DNA of 64,000 nucleotides from Volutella citrinella (lineage: Eukaryota; Ascomycota; Sordariomycetes; Hypocreales; Nectriaceae), in NCBI GenBank assembly GCA_034401135.1, contig JAWZSP010000009.1:1364001-1428000 (forward strand). Direction: 5' to 3'. Below the pieces are notes generated by a model, which saw only the letters and a list, made by a program, of their open reading frames with translations, searched no databases and was not told where the DNA came from. Within the stretch, counting starts at the first letter, position 1. Each line of letters opens with the position of its first letter. Shown here in pieces: positions 12,295 to 24,365 of this stretch. Both the position numbers and the translations under genes were made by a program.

Positions 12295-13640
12295 TTAAAT
12301 CACCGTCAGAACTATAATGAAGCTAAAAGCCATAATAATGATTAAAGCCGTCCCAAGAATGGCGCCCCAGCTGTAGCTCAGGTTCCCAGAGGTTGCGATG
12401 ATCGACAGCAGCGCCTGCGTGGAGTAACGCATTTCTCCCGAGACAGCGCCCATGGTTTCATTTGTTCAGGTAGAGAATCCCTCAAGGCCCTCGGGCGTTC
12501 CGTTGTCCATGTTCATGCAGAAAAAGCTCGTGGCCAGCGACAGAGGGAGGAAGAAAGTTGCCGTGAGCGTGAGCAGATACATGGCTCTGTCCCTTGCCGA
12601 TTGGGAATGCTTCAGCATAATGTCTTGGACTCGTAGGACCTCTCTCTTGAGTTGCTCAAAGCGCTGAATAAAAAAGTTCAAGTCCTTTCGGAACCTTTCG
12701 ATTGCCGCCAAAAAGTCCGAGTTCTCAGCGCCGATCCAGGATTCAATACTGGCCAGGACTTCGAGGTTGTGCTCTACATGGGTCTGGGCATGTCCGAGAC
12801 ACTCTTCCTGGTGAAAAATGAACTTTACGTAGGCATTGGACGTGGAGGGTCTTCTATTGTTGAAATTTGTCTTGGAAAAAGATGTAAGCACCACAAAGAG
12901 CAGGAAGACTCGCAGAGGCTGGGGTGAATGGAGTGAAATGGATGATGCACTTACCGTAACCATGTGCAGTTCCGCGTGGAATGCACGCACATATTCCGTC
13001 ATATCGTCAACGTAACCTTTCTATCCCGTGATGCGCGCACGAGATTCATCAAGAAGCGAACGAGACAGCCAATATCAGGGGGCTCGAATTTTCCGGGAAG
13101 CACTCGGCCAGGTCGGTCCACCAAAAGGGAGATCTTCATATCCATTTCATGTGTCTTTGATACCATGCAGCAGCTTGTCGGTACAGCCATCGGACTTCGA
13201 AGGGATGAGAACAATCTTGGCGTATTCGTCAATAATACACATCATGTGTCGTCTTTTGGCGAATCGCCTGGCCTTGGATGGCCACGTGAGGAATGCCTCG
13301 TTGTCTGCACGATCTGGGTCCAAATTCCCGCTGCCACATGTGAAGTCGCCCCAGATCCGATGCTTTGTCTTATAAGTGGCGTCCATGTATTTAGATGGTG
13401 GGACGATAGGCCTGCCTTCACACCGGCCCGCGTGACAGTCAAATCGACGTGCGCGGGCAGCTAGATGCAGGTCGAATCCCCATGAATGCTTGACGTTGAG
13501 CAGCATGGTACGTATAAGCATAGAACGAAGCACCGCCGCATCCTCGTTAAAGGCGTATGAATGTAACGACCACCTGATGTACTGCCATGCTGATGTTGAT
13601 GCGGGTAAGGCCGTTGGGCTGCGACCGGCGACCTATATAA
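12295..13640 (-). pseudogene. Decayed CorA-type Mg2+ transporter-like gene
   Basis: The minus strand carries pieces of one CorA-like protein. From 13640 to about 13150 an open segment includes RIWGDFTCGSGNL and RRHMMCIIDEYAKIVLIP. The middle, 13149-13010, has three in-frame stops (TGA, TGA, TAG) in that frame, but it reads cleanly in another frame (IGCLVRFLMNLVRASRDRK), as if two compensating single-base indels had occurred. From 13002 the first frame resumes, probably with an intron starting at a GTAAGT near 12953. The first TM segment and an altered GMN signature (CMN) follow, then a TGA at 12468-12466. The same frame continues past it through a second TM segment to TAA at 12295. The 5' start is not found. 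Several stops are one C-to-T change from sense codons. Splicing alone does not obviously repair it, so I call it a pseudogene. Confidence 0.75.
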
Positions 13641-13894
13641 GACAGCTGAGCCGCTCACGGGATCAGGCTACCAATGAGCTGAATGATTTATGCGCCCATG
13701 TAGCATCGGTGAGAATGTGGCGTCGACCAAGCAGCAATAACCGATGAGATTCGGGCTCATGATCAATGTGGAACAAATAGGGCAGCGCATAAAAGAGACA
13801 AATTGAAGCAATCATACAATCATCCATTCAGATAGGCAAGCTATCCGAGATCAATCTCGTCAATCATCAAACTACATATCCGCCCTCCAGCCGC

Positions 13895-14342
13895 CTACAT
13901 GACTCTGCTGGTGCGACCGCCACCAAGGATGCTCTTCTGGCGGATGTGAGCGGGGCCCTTGAGCGTGGCGTCCTTTGCGCTGTCATCCACATCGAGGCCC
14001 TTTGCCTTGCAGTCGGCCTCGGCGAGGACCTCCTTCTTTTCCTCTTCGTCCACCAGATCGAGGTACGGGTTGATGCGCACTACCTTGAGGTCGACAATGT
14101 CGTCCTCCTTGTTCTCACCCTCCTTCTCCTCACCCTCCTTGCTCTCCGACTTGTGGTAGACACGCAGCGAGATGGTGGCAACGGCATTCCACGGGTCCTT
14201 TTCGAACTCATCAGGCTCAGCGCCGGCGTCGTCCGAAGTAGAGGCTGAGTCGGCTTCGCTGAACATGCTCTCAGCTCGGATCTCCAGCTCGCGCTCGGAA
14301 AGAACGGACAGATCGCTGAGGTCGCTGAGGTAATCAGGGATA

Positions 14343-14374
<32 letters not shown>

Positions 14375-16966
14375 TTCCTCCTCCTCCTCTTCCTCTTCAT
14401 CGTCGTCGTCGTCCTCCTCCTCATCCTCATAGTCATCGTCATCTTCATCGTCTTCGTCCTCCCACTCTCCTTCATCTCCTTCCTCTCCCTCCTCCTCAGT
14501 GTGGGACTCTTCCTCGTCCTTCTTGGGCTTGGAAGACTTCTTGGCATCCTTGGCTTCCTCCTTGACCTTACCGGCCGCCTTCTTGGGCTCTTCATCCTTG
14601 GAGACAGCCGCCTTCTTCTTCTTCTTGTCAGTCTTTGCAGCCTTGGGTTCCTTATCCTCTTCGCCGGCCTTCTCTGCCTCGGCTTCTTCGGCCTCCTCCT
14701 CGAGCTCATCAACCTCCTCCTCAAGCTCAGCCTCCTTGGCCGCCTTCTTGGCTTCCTTGGCTGCCTTCTTTGCGGCCTTCTTCTCAGCCTTCCTGGCCTT
14801 CTTCTCCTCCTTCTTCTTCTGGGCTTTGGCAATGGCTCGAGCCTGCCTGCGCTGGTCGCGCTTGCGATCCTTGGTGGCAATGTAGTACGCCTCCTCACGC
14901 TTCTCGAGCAGCTTCTTCTTGATGTCGACCATCTTCTTCTTCTTCAGCTTCTTGGCTCGCTCCTCCTTGGCCTTCTTCTCCTCCTCCGTCTCGCTAACCT
15001 TGCCCTTGCTGTGGGCGAGGTCGTATGCTAGACCGATGCGAGTCAGCTTATCCCGGCGGCTCTTGGCGTTCTTGCGAACGACATCCTCAATGGGCAACAC
15101 ATGGTCGTTTCTGGACGCATCGATCTTAAACAGAACCTCGTAGTCGCCGGCCTCCAGGTCAAGGTCTACGTTGATGCTGCGGTTCTTTCCGATGACAGCC
15201 TCGCTGCGGACAATGTACTCTTCCTGGCCGGCTTTGTGGACTCGGAAACCAACAGTGTAGCTGTATTGGCCCTCAAGACCTTGGAAATAGCGGGTGTCGA
15301 GCTGGGACAGCACGATGACAACCGGTCCAGAGCTCTTGAGAGTGAACGTGAAGTGGGTATCGTGGTAATCAAGAGCCCAAGGAACTGCGACAGTGGTCCA
15401 GGCCTGGGTAACGCGCCACTCAGCGCCGAGCAGACGAGTCCTGTCCAGCGCATCGTACTTGCGAAGGAAGTCCTTGTATTCGATCCAAAACTCTCCATCG
15501 TCGCCGAAACGGTGGTCGAGCTTCTGCATCCACTCAGGAGTCCACTCCTTGGATCCGTCGCCTGTAGCAATGTAAGCAATGAGGGCGGCGCGACACAATA
15601 CAATCGCGAGACTTACTCCACGGGCCTGTCCACTCGAATTTGCCCCACGGGTTCCTGAGCTTGAGCAGGCGCTTGCCATCGATCTCGACAGCCTTCTGCA
15701 CCGAGTAGGCGTGGCCCTCGACGATTCCCTTGCGCTGTCCCCAGCCCTTGCCCCAGAGGCCAGTGTAGCAGCCGAAGAGGAACTCGTCATTAGCCTTGAG
15801 CAGGTCCTGCCAGAATCGTTCCTGCAAAATCGATATGAGTGAATGTCTATCAAGCCTTGAGTGTAGGGCTAACCTTGTCAAGAATGTCCTTGACCCATAG
15901 CTCCGAGGTCACACCGCCGGTGAGATCCTCAATGGCCTCGCCTTCCCAGCCACCCTCGATGCAGGAATAGTCACCGTGGGCCTTGGCGTAGCACTTCTCA
16001 AGAAGCGGCAGCCAGGTCTCCTGAGGGTGCGCACACTGCGCAAAGTACAGGGACACGCTGTTGGACTGGTACAGCTTGCGATAGGCAGCCTCGGGATCGT
16101 CTCGGGAGATGTTGTCGAACAGGATCTGGTCCCAGGACACATCGTCGTAGTCGGCCTTGATGAGATACAACTAACAGAGGGTCAGTGTAAACGAGCATGG
16201 GCATTGCCTGGTTGGTTGCGCTTACGAAGTCGTCGACAATCTCGGAAATCCACTCGCCATCGCGGTGGAAGACAAAGCCGTAGACACCAACGTCCTGGTC
16301 ATGAGCGACGCACAGGCGCTCAATGAGGCCTGGCTTGTTGCTCAGCGTGCACAGGGCAGACAGAAACCAGCAGTCTCCATCGCGGCCCTGCTTGACGTCG
16401 CTGGCCGTGGGACCATCGATGTAGAACTGAGGCTCGTCAAAGATGTCGTCAATACGCTTGGCGCTGCCCGGGTTGAAGCCGCAGTATGGCTCCTCGACAT
16501 CGGCGCGGTTGTTGAGCGAAATGAGGAAGTCCTTGCGCGTCGTGTTGAGATCCGTCTCAATGTCAAAGTGAGGGTCGCGGTACTTCTTGTTGATGCGACG
16601 GCACTCCTTGACAATCTTCTCAACCTTTGCGCGGCAGGTGGCGGCGGCCTCCTCGTAGGATGCCTGGGCAGATGTGATGGCGGGCTTGGAGCTCTTCCTC
16701 TCGACAATGTCTGTGTACGGGTTGAAGGGCGGCATCACGGTCGACACTACCGGCGGTTAGCTTTGCACCCGCAAGCGACGCTGCGCAAGAATTGTGCTAC
16801 CTTTGCCGGGCTTCTTGGTGGTGAACTTGGCCCAGAACTCATCGATGAGCTCCTGGGGCGTCTTCTTGAGACGCTTGACATTGTTCTTGCTCTGGTCATT
16901 GTTGTTGTTCTCGTTGTTGTTGCTGGTGGAGGAGCTGTCTCCGCTGCTGCTGGAAGAGTCGGACAT
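13895..16966 (-). CDS. Calpain-like cysteine protease with charged C-terminal tail
   Basis: Five exons: 16966-16801, 16746-16226, 16170-15874, 15821-15617 and 15561-13895, all with GT-AG ends and matching phases, giving 951 aa. The calpain catalytic domain has all three active-site residues: Cys near 181 in GDCWFLS, His near 365 in EGHAYSV and Asn near 385 in RNPWG. A beta-rich domain like calpain domain III follows. Then come a Lys/Glu-rich, probably coiled-coil stretch and an Asp/Glu tract that includes about 11 consecutive Asp encoded by a TCG microsatellite. Calpains are cytosolic regulatory proteases; no EF-hand domain is visible. The Ser/Asn-rich N-terminus is low complexity. A TATA box lies about 280 bp upstream. 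The target is unknown, and it is not obviously the PalB subtype of pH signalling. Confidence 0.88.
14343..14375 (+). repeat. TCG trinucleotide microsatellite inside the calpain-like gene
   Basis: About ten TCG units on the plus strand, read as consecutive GAC (Asp) codons in the minus-strand gene. It forms the core of the acidic tract. Confidence 0.9.
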
Positions 16967-19777
16967 GGTGGATGAATTGGTGTGTCTCTGCGCTGAGAGC
17001 CTTTAGGTCGTGCTTGCCGCCGGGGAGGGGGAAGGAAGGAAGCAAAAGAGGGGACTAAACACAGTCCCGTCCTGTCAGCAGTTGGAATAAGTCGATCAAT
17101 TGCTTGCTTGCGCCGGCTTGCTTCAACACAAACAGACGGAAACAAAAGGGAGGATATCAAAATTCACGCTGCTACGTAGTCAGATTCACGAAGCAGGCGA
17201 GCGAAGCTGGCATGATGGCACCAAGTGGGCACCAGAGGCTGCACTTTATATAGGTAGCTACCCATCATGAGCTTGCGCCATCAGCGCCCCTCCCCTGCGA
17301 CGGCCAGTCTGATGATGCTGCTATTCATGCATGCAACTCCATACGGCTCAGCCTCCGTCTCGTCTCGGCCCCCAACCCTGTCCATCCCAGAGGAGCTGGC
17401 GGTTGGTCAACGTCCAGCTTCGAGCCAGGCGCCGCCTCAGCTGCAGAGCTAAGGAAGGGACTTTGGACAGCCCGGCATGGCCTATCCGCAACGCACAGCG
17501 CAGCGCTACCTTACTAGCAGCAATCAAGCAAGGCACGCGTAACATGCTCACGACGCACTGCAATGGCAATTGCGGGCCACAGCCACCCCCTCTGCTCATT
17601 GTGAGGCCAAGCAAGGGCAAAAGAGCCAAATAGGCCCCTCATGGAACCAAAGTCCCAAAGCAACTGACGCCGCGCTTCGTCGTCCCCTGCAGTGCCACGC
17701 CGCAAGTGCACCAACCGCCAACCGCCAGCCTGCTAGGGCCAGCTCCTGGGGCCAGCTCCCGGGGCTAGCTACTAGGGACAGGGATCCCAGCTCAGGCCGC
17801 CAAGTCTCTCTCTGATGGGTTGCCAACTTGTCCAATGTCCCCTCTGCCGTCCCCGTCAGCAACAGTGAAACGTCGTGTAGGGCTGGGATGGCCGGGTGGA
17901 TACACCTGCCTCTCCAAAGTCCAGCCAGTACGCCCGGCCAGTCCGCTGTCCAATCCGGCCTCCCGCTCCATCTGCAACTTCATGCACCTTGTTGGAGATA
18001 CCTCAAGGCTCTCGTCAGCGCTTGACCACAAACTACCGGCACCACCACCAGCCACCGGAATCATACGTGGTTGGAGACAGACATGTTACCTTGGCGCTGT
18101 GGTTTCGCTAGGCCCCAGCCGCACCTGCTGCGGGGTCGCTTTTGCCTTACTGGCAGGCTAGGTTTCGATAGTAGTTGACACGAGGAGGAGCGTGAGGGGC
18201 CCAGATCCGTCTATATTCGAGAGCACACCACCCACTGCACAGCAGCATGGGAAGAGGCTGATGTAAGATGGATGGGATATTTGTGCTCGTGTGACTCTCT
18301 TGTCCCCGCCAGCGAGGGCGCGAAGGCTACTCAGCAACCCAGCACGCTAATGCGTCGCCGGTCTAGGAGTCGATGATCCATCATCCGTCAATTGTAGATG
18401 ATAATTCCACTTTTCCATTTCGAAGCACACATTTCGCAACCCCCCGGTTGAAGTTGAACTCCAGTTCCACCAAACGCCTGACGCCGAACCCAATCACATC
18501 AACGCCCATCCGCCCATGCCCCATGCCCCATGGGAGGCATCATCCGAGTTACAAAAATAGCACGACCGCCAACGTGATATACAAACCAACAACCACCACC
18601 ACACTGTTTTGCTGGCTTCACTTCACGCATTCACCATTTCGTCGTCTTCATCTCGTCTTCACACTTCGTGCATGTTGGTCTCGACAACCGCTTACAACAA
18701 CTCTGTCCATTGTAATCGTTCCACATCTGTTCACACTCCACCTCCACTTCGATATCCAGCAACCACCACTCAACAACGTCGGCGGCTAGGCCATCATCTC
18801 GTCCCCTCTGTCCTCCACCAGGACGTGCTCGCAGCCACCAGACAACCCCGCAAGGGCAAGCTCGCGGAGCAAGCATGCTCACAAGTCGCTACCTGCCCTT
18901 GTTCAATCCCTCCATCAGCCCACCACTCTCACGCACGCGTCCACTGATCTCAGCCGCTAGGCGGCTCGCAGAGCTTCTCGAGGCTCGTCCGTCCGCAGAC
19001 GTCCACACTCTAGCCAGAAGCCCGCGACTCAGCGCAATTTCCAAGCTCAACAACACATAGCAAAGCCTCGCGGGGTATATCCTTCGCACGGTGCCTAAGA
19101 ATTCTCAAGTCGTTAAGAGCCACGTGACTGCGTCTGTCGGTCATTCCGTAGTAGTAGTAGTAGTCCTTGAGTGAGCGATCCAAAGTCCTCGAGGTAATTT
19201 CAGGGGGAACAGAGTCGCCCAGATCCCGTGGTAACCATGGAGCACAATCAAGTCTAGGTGAAAAGATTAAAGAAATCATTGTCGGTAGATGTCGTCTCCG
19301 GCATTGCCCGTCTACCCTCATCAGTTGTCATAGCAAATGCAAGCCGAGGATCCACGGCTGCTTCCGCTATAATAGAGGAGGTTGGGGCAACTGTCACAGG
19401 GTAACTCCCTGGACGGCAAACCGCATCGAACTTTTTGTCCTGGCGAAATAAAAAGAGATTGCGCAAGATGAACCGAGACTGACCCAGGACGCCGTGCAAA
19501 GCCAATGCTGACCCAAGATTGAAGATATGGCCATGCATTGCGACGGGGCAAAATAAACAAGAACTTGAACAAATGAATAGTATGAGTGTAGAAGAGATAA
19601 TGCGAAAGAGTATGTTATGTTCACGTGTCGGCATAAGATTAAGAAAAAGGAAATGAGCAGCGAATAGACGCAAGCTGCCGTCGACCGGCCTGATCCCTCC
19701 GAAATGGAATCGGGCCTAGTCCGTGTCCGGGTCAGACCTGGAAGGCTTCTGCCCGGACATCAAAGTCCGCGAGTGCT
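16967..19777. other. Non-coding region between the calpain-like gene and gis2
   Basis: Holds the calpain-like promoter and the gis2 3' region. Open frames such as 18373-18789 (plus) and 17820-18161 (plus) are low complexity, Pro/Thr/His-rich and without conserved motifs. A short GTA repeat lies near 19148-19164. No RNA gene was recognised. Confidence 0.45.
17244..17252 (-). promoter_or_regulatory. TATA box of the calpain-like gene
   Basis: TATATAAAG on the minus strand, about 280 bp upstream of the start codon at 16966. Its position fits a core promoter with a leader of roughly 250 nt. Confidence 0.5.
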
Positions 19778-20664
19778 CTATGCCACGGGGGCGATAGGAG
19801 CGACAGGGGCAGCGGGAACGCTTCCCAAGTCAACCTCACCGACGGCACCAACGGGACCGACGGGGCCGACAGCACCAACGGCACCGACAGGGCCAACAGT
19901 GCCGACAGCCGGGATCTCGCCGGGAGCGGCCTTCTGGGGGCAGTCCCGGGAGATGTGGCCAGCCTCGCCGCAGCCGTAGCAGGTCTTGCCAGCGGTGTTG
20001 AGAGGTCCACCATTGGGAGCAGTGCAGTCGCGGGAGATGTGGCCGAGCTTGCCACAAGCATAGCACTTCATAGCCTGAGCCTGGCAATCACGAGCGAAGT
20101 GGTTGGGTCCACCACACTTGTAGCAAGTAGCGGGACGAGGGCCACCGGCGAAACCACCACGGCCGAAGCCACCAGCGAAGCCGCCACGGCCCATGGGAGC
20201 ACCACGGCCAAGAGCAGGGCCAACGGGGTTGGGGCACGCACGCTAACGCGTCGATCAGTAGATGCAAGAACAATATTCTCCTCCAAAACCTACAGCAAGA
20301 TGGCCGGGCTGGCCGCAGTTGTAGCAGCGGCCACCAGTGCCAGTGCCGCTCAGGCGGAGGGTAGGACAATCAGCCTGGACGTGGCCAAGACCCTGGCAGT
20401 GGTAGCACTGCTTGGCCTCGGTGGTACGAGGAAGGGGGCAGCCGTTGGACTCGTGGCCTAAGATGGTTAGCAAGGAGAAAGATGTCGAGGTAATAAAAGA
20501 TCGTACCAGGCTGCTTGCCTGTTCAAACTGTTAGCATTGATCAAAGGATAGGTGGAAGTAAGCAACATACAGTTGTAGCAAAGGCGCTCGGCAGAGGAGC
20601 AGACCTCGGCATAGTGGCCAACGTTGCCACACTTGTAGCAGGCACGACGAGAGAGAGAAGACAT
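19778..20664 (-). CDS. gis2: CCHC zinc-knuckle nucleic-acid-binding protein (Gis2/CNBP family)
   Basis: Four exons: 20664-20571, 20518-20507 (12 nt only), 20457-20294 and 20242-19778, giving 244 aa. Splicing the 12-nt exon restores the second knuckle (CYNCKQPGHESNGC). Seven CX2CX4HX4C knuckles result: four in the N-terminal half and three after a Gly/Arg-rich spacer with repeated GRGGFAGG. This is the number in yeast Gis2, a cytoplasmic mRNA-binding translation factor found in stress granules, and in animal CNBP. The last 45 or so residues are an unusual Gly-Pro-Val-Ala tail absent from yeast Gis2. The ATG at 20664 directly precedes the first knuckle. The long upstream non-coding region suggests a long leader. 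Confidence 0.9.
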
Positions 20665-23052
20665 GATGATGTGAGTCTAGAGGGAAGCGTCAGTATGCTC
20701 AGCCTTGTCAGGTAGCGAAATATTGTGCCACAGCCATCCTCAAGCGCAGCAATGCTTCAATTGAATTGCCTCGCCGTAGCCTCGTCTCATCTCGTTACGA
20801 CTTTCACGATAACCGATTCCCGGGGCCCCGTTCGGTGCTGCGCGCTCCTGGCAAGGATATGTCGGTGGCATGAGTTCCAGGATTCGCAAACAATACTAGC
20901 CGAAGCCGCTCAAGTTGCGCTGTGGGCACTGTTCCAATGCAGAGGATGTATCAAGTGCGCATAAACTGTTGGCATCGACAGAGCATGTGCGCCATGGTCG
21001 CAAGCGCACCCATGCCCCCCTGCCAAGTTGAGCCAGGGATTGTCGGAAGCGCCAGCTGAACTGGTGATTGCCATGAGCGCACAACCCCGCTTTCGCGTCG
21101 CTCGACTTTAGAACAGGGCAACAAGTTTTGATGGTGGCTTTCATCGAGCGAGTGTAGAATGATGAAGGGCGGGATGCGGCATGCCGGAAACTCGGGTCGC
21201 ACACGGAGGCCAAGACGGCACCGGTGGGTGGTGGTATTGCGGCCGGAAACCCCGCCGAAGCCACCGACGCATGGATGTTGCGCAACAATTCGTGGCGTAG
21301 CGACGGGACAGCGAAGGGTAACGGAACGGCGCAATCGGCATCGAAGAATCGGTAGAGACAGCAGCGAGTGCTATCGAGAGACGGGCGGCGGCGAGACGAG
21401 AGAGGGCTTCTTTTTTTTATCGGATCGAGAAGCGAGGCCTGGCGGAGGGGTGTCGGGGGAGGGGAATCGCCGCCACGAAAATGGGACGACGCAGGAACCA
21501 CGGCATACAGCAGCAACGACTGCCGGCAACAGCGCCGCTAGGGCAGCGCAGGAAAGTAAACGTACCTAAGGGGAGGAGGAGTGAGAGAAAAGTTGAGTGT
21601 AGTTGTTGCTTTGCGGTTGCGGGAGGGAACGCAGAGCAAGATCAGGTTCCGAGGTAGTGGAGGTGGTGGGATGGATCGAGCTTCGAACAGGGGAGTCACT
21701 GGGTCGGTGGTGTTTGGTTTGTTTTAATTATTTCCGCGAGAGGACAAAAAATTTTCGCGCGAGAAGGGGAAATGAGGGGAGAAACGGAGCCGGAGCGAGG
21801 GAGAGGCGAGGGATGGAGGCGATTGTGGGGGGCGGCGGCACGTTGTTGTGTGGTGCGTTTGGTGTGTGGTGCCGCAGACAGTGAGACGGATGAGGGAAGG
21901 GAAAAGCAGCCCGGCCAGGCCAGGCCAGGCCAGGCCCATTGTATCGGCCGCTCAATTCGCTGGCAATGCGATAGTAACAGCAGGCCGGGGCCTGGGCTAA
22001 TAAACTCGCCTGCCACCAACTGGGCCTAGGGCTGCTGCTTGCCGTCTCCATCTCGCCAGTCGCGGCAGGTGCTTGGTGCTTCGCCAAACGGCAACGGCTC
22101 CTTCCCCTCCTGTCGTCCGCTGATGTTCCAAGGCCGCCCATTTCGGGACGGATGCCCGCTACGGGAAGGCGAAATGTGGATCCTGGCCTGGGGCTGGATG
22201 CGCGAGATGCTAGCAAGAAATTAGAATAGAGTGCTGCCGCCCAAGCAAAAGCGACTCGCCGTCCCACGTTTATGGAGTGGTGCGCTTGCTACCCCATCGA
22301 AGCTGTTCTGTGGCTTCCGCTGCCTTCTCCCTCAAGTGACAGGTTTTTGGGCTAGTCCAGCGCTCTCTGAGGCGAGACAAAGAAGTACACAGAAGTGTAT
22401 AGATGCTATTTTTCTTTCAGATGTGCTGTACCGCACCGGAGGTATTCGCTGTTACCCGCTAAGTCTATCCGATTGCTTGATTCGACACCCCGAGGCCTGC
22501 CATGCTCCAATCCTAAGTTGCCGCTAAACGCCGTTGAACTCCCCAGGGACGCACAAAAGCAATAATATTAGCCATCGGCCTTTTTCGGCCCCTAGTCTGA
22601 TGTCCTCGCTTATCGCACCGGTAAGTAATTTGTCTGTTGCTCAAGTATGACATTTACTTTGTAAGACTCTTGTGCCCTCGTCTTGCCATCGACTGAACAT
22701 GGTGCCGGTCTTGCGGGTGTATTCATGTGTCATGTCGCCCCCAGTGTGGTAATCCAGACGACGTGAGTGGCAAGGTGGATCGGCAGCCCCTGGTAGCTAT
22801 GGCATGTCTCCACAGGCCGACTGCCTCGTTGTGGCGCCATCGTCCATTGTCCATGGTTCACTTCATTATCATTATACGAAGGATCTCGAGGAATTTCCTC
22901 TTCGCTTCCTTGTCTTGGTCTCGAAACCAGGCCCGCCAGACGGTGACCAGCACTGTGAACTCGGCGAGCCTGGGCATCAGACGAGATCCTTGGCCTGGAA
23001 CGTCGATCTACACTCGGCCTGCGTGGTTGATCGGTTTCCAATACCAAGATTT
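20665..23052. other. Long non-coding region upstream of gis2
   Basis: Probably the gis2 promoter and leader plus the terminator of the gene ending at 23053. The many open frames at 20900-22270 are GC-rich shadows without recognisable domains. The GGCCA repeat at 21913-21936 is the only repeated element noticed. Confidence 0.45.
21913..21936 (+). repeat. Short tandem repeat, unit GGCCA
   Basis: Four GGCCA units followed by GGCC, in the non-coding region upstream of gis2. Confidence 0.85.
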
Positions 23053-24365
23053 TCATCGATAGTAGGCATGCGCCTCTTGGGCTCCTGAAGGGTGTGGCGG
23101 GAAAGGCATCTCAGGTGGGGGCGCCGTTGATGAAGGTGCTGTAGAACGGGGTACCGCTTCGACCACGTAGGAAATGCCATCATCTGAAATATACGAAGGA
23201 GGTCGTGGACCAGATCGCATCTCAACGGTTTCTGGTGCCGCTGTTCTCCCCGTGCGTTGCCAAAACAGACGATCTGGGTCAACTCGCTACGAGCTTCATT
23301 AGCAAAACTCAACGTGACTACCAAACGGCGTACTCACCACACTCTCCCGCCAGCGGCCATAGGCCGGAGGCATTGACTTTGCCGCCGGGTTCTCGCCTAC
23401 CACAGCTTCCTCATCCTGTGCCAGAATCACAGGGATTGGCTCATTCGGCACCACATATCCTCTGTGCCCATATTTCTGGTGGCGGCGTTGCCGCATCGCT
23501 GCTTCACGATTTCCACGCACAACCAAGATGCAGAGTCGAATGAGGCCATGGAAGAACAAGATTGTCGCCATCAAGACAAATAGAATGAGCATTATTGTAA
23601 TGCCACTCGTCTCAAGCTTCTTCGTGAGGGAGAGGGCCAGATCTATACAATGGTCAGTCATCGGCAACAAGACACAATTTGCACAAGACCATCACAGCCC
23701 GACTTACACACTGTGACGAGAAGAATAAGAAATGTGCCGGAGACGAAGCATTGTAGAATCTGCAGACGAATCCGCCTCGATCGAATCCAGGGGAAGCAGA
23801 AGAGAAACTTTTGTGGGCGGCGGGAATGGCGTTCCCTGTGTCGTCGATTACGGCATTGTCGCTGTACCTCATCCTCTCCAATAAGAGTCGCCATCCGCAC
23901 ATCTTCTCTTCGATCGCGCTCCCTGGCAGCTGCCGCTCGAGCTGCTCGAGCTGCTCGAGCTGGTCGTGAAATATCTGACGAGCCCGAGTCTGGGTTTAAG
24001 TACACCTGTGAACTTTGTTGTGTCTCATGTCCTTGATGCTGCGCAAAGAAATCGGGCGTCTCCACTCGTGGCTGCGCCGATTGCTGTATAGGCCGCGAGG
24101 CGAACGCGGAGCTGGCGGCGTTGGGGTTGGGCGATTTCGGGCTTTCGACTTCCATTGCCTCGGGCTGTGCTGGCGGTCGATTTCGTCGAAATAATCGTGG
24201 GAATGAGGGACGTGGAAAACGAGGCCTGGATGGCTGTTGGGTGTGTACGCTGTCTGCCACTTCTTCTTGTTCGCCGTGACGCTCGATCCGCGCCCTCCTG
24301 ATTAGGTCGGCTCTTAGCCTATCCATGGTCGTGGGATCGTCTTCCATGTTGGCGTCGGTACGCAT
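23053..24365 (-). CDS. Unnamed protein with two predicted TM segments
   Basis: Three exons: 24365-23708, 23642-23338 and 23286-23053, using GTAAGT and GTGAGT donors with consistent phases, giving 398 aa. The first 190 residues are polar, Arg/Pro/Gln-rich and probably disordered, with an Ala-Arg repeat before a run of basic residues. Two hydrophobic helices follow; one is completed by the exon 1-exon 2 join (LQCFVSGTFLILLVTVYLAL), and the other contains ITIMLILFVLMATILFF. The C-terminal 130 residues are cytosolic-looking and proline-rich, ending in PYR-like HAYYR. The layout suggests a small fungal integral membrane protein. I do not recognise a named family, and nothing indicates enzymatic activity. 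An alternative start is the internal ATG at 24347. Confidence 0.82.

Noticed and set aside
18373..18789. 138-codon Thr/His-rich open frame
   Set aside because: Low complexity, no conserved motif, and probably a by-product of C-rich non-coding sequence.
21728..22267. 179-codon open frame on the minus strand
   Set aside because: GC-rich shadow in the gis2 upstream region; Pro/Ala/Ser composition with no domain.
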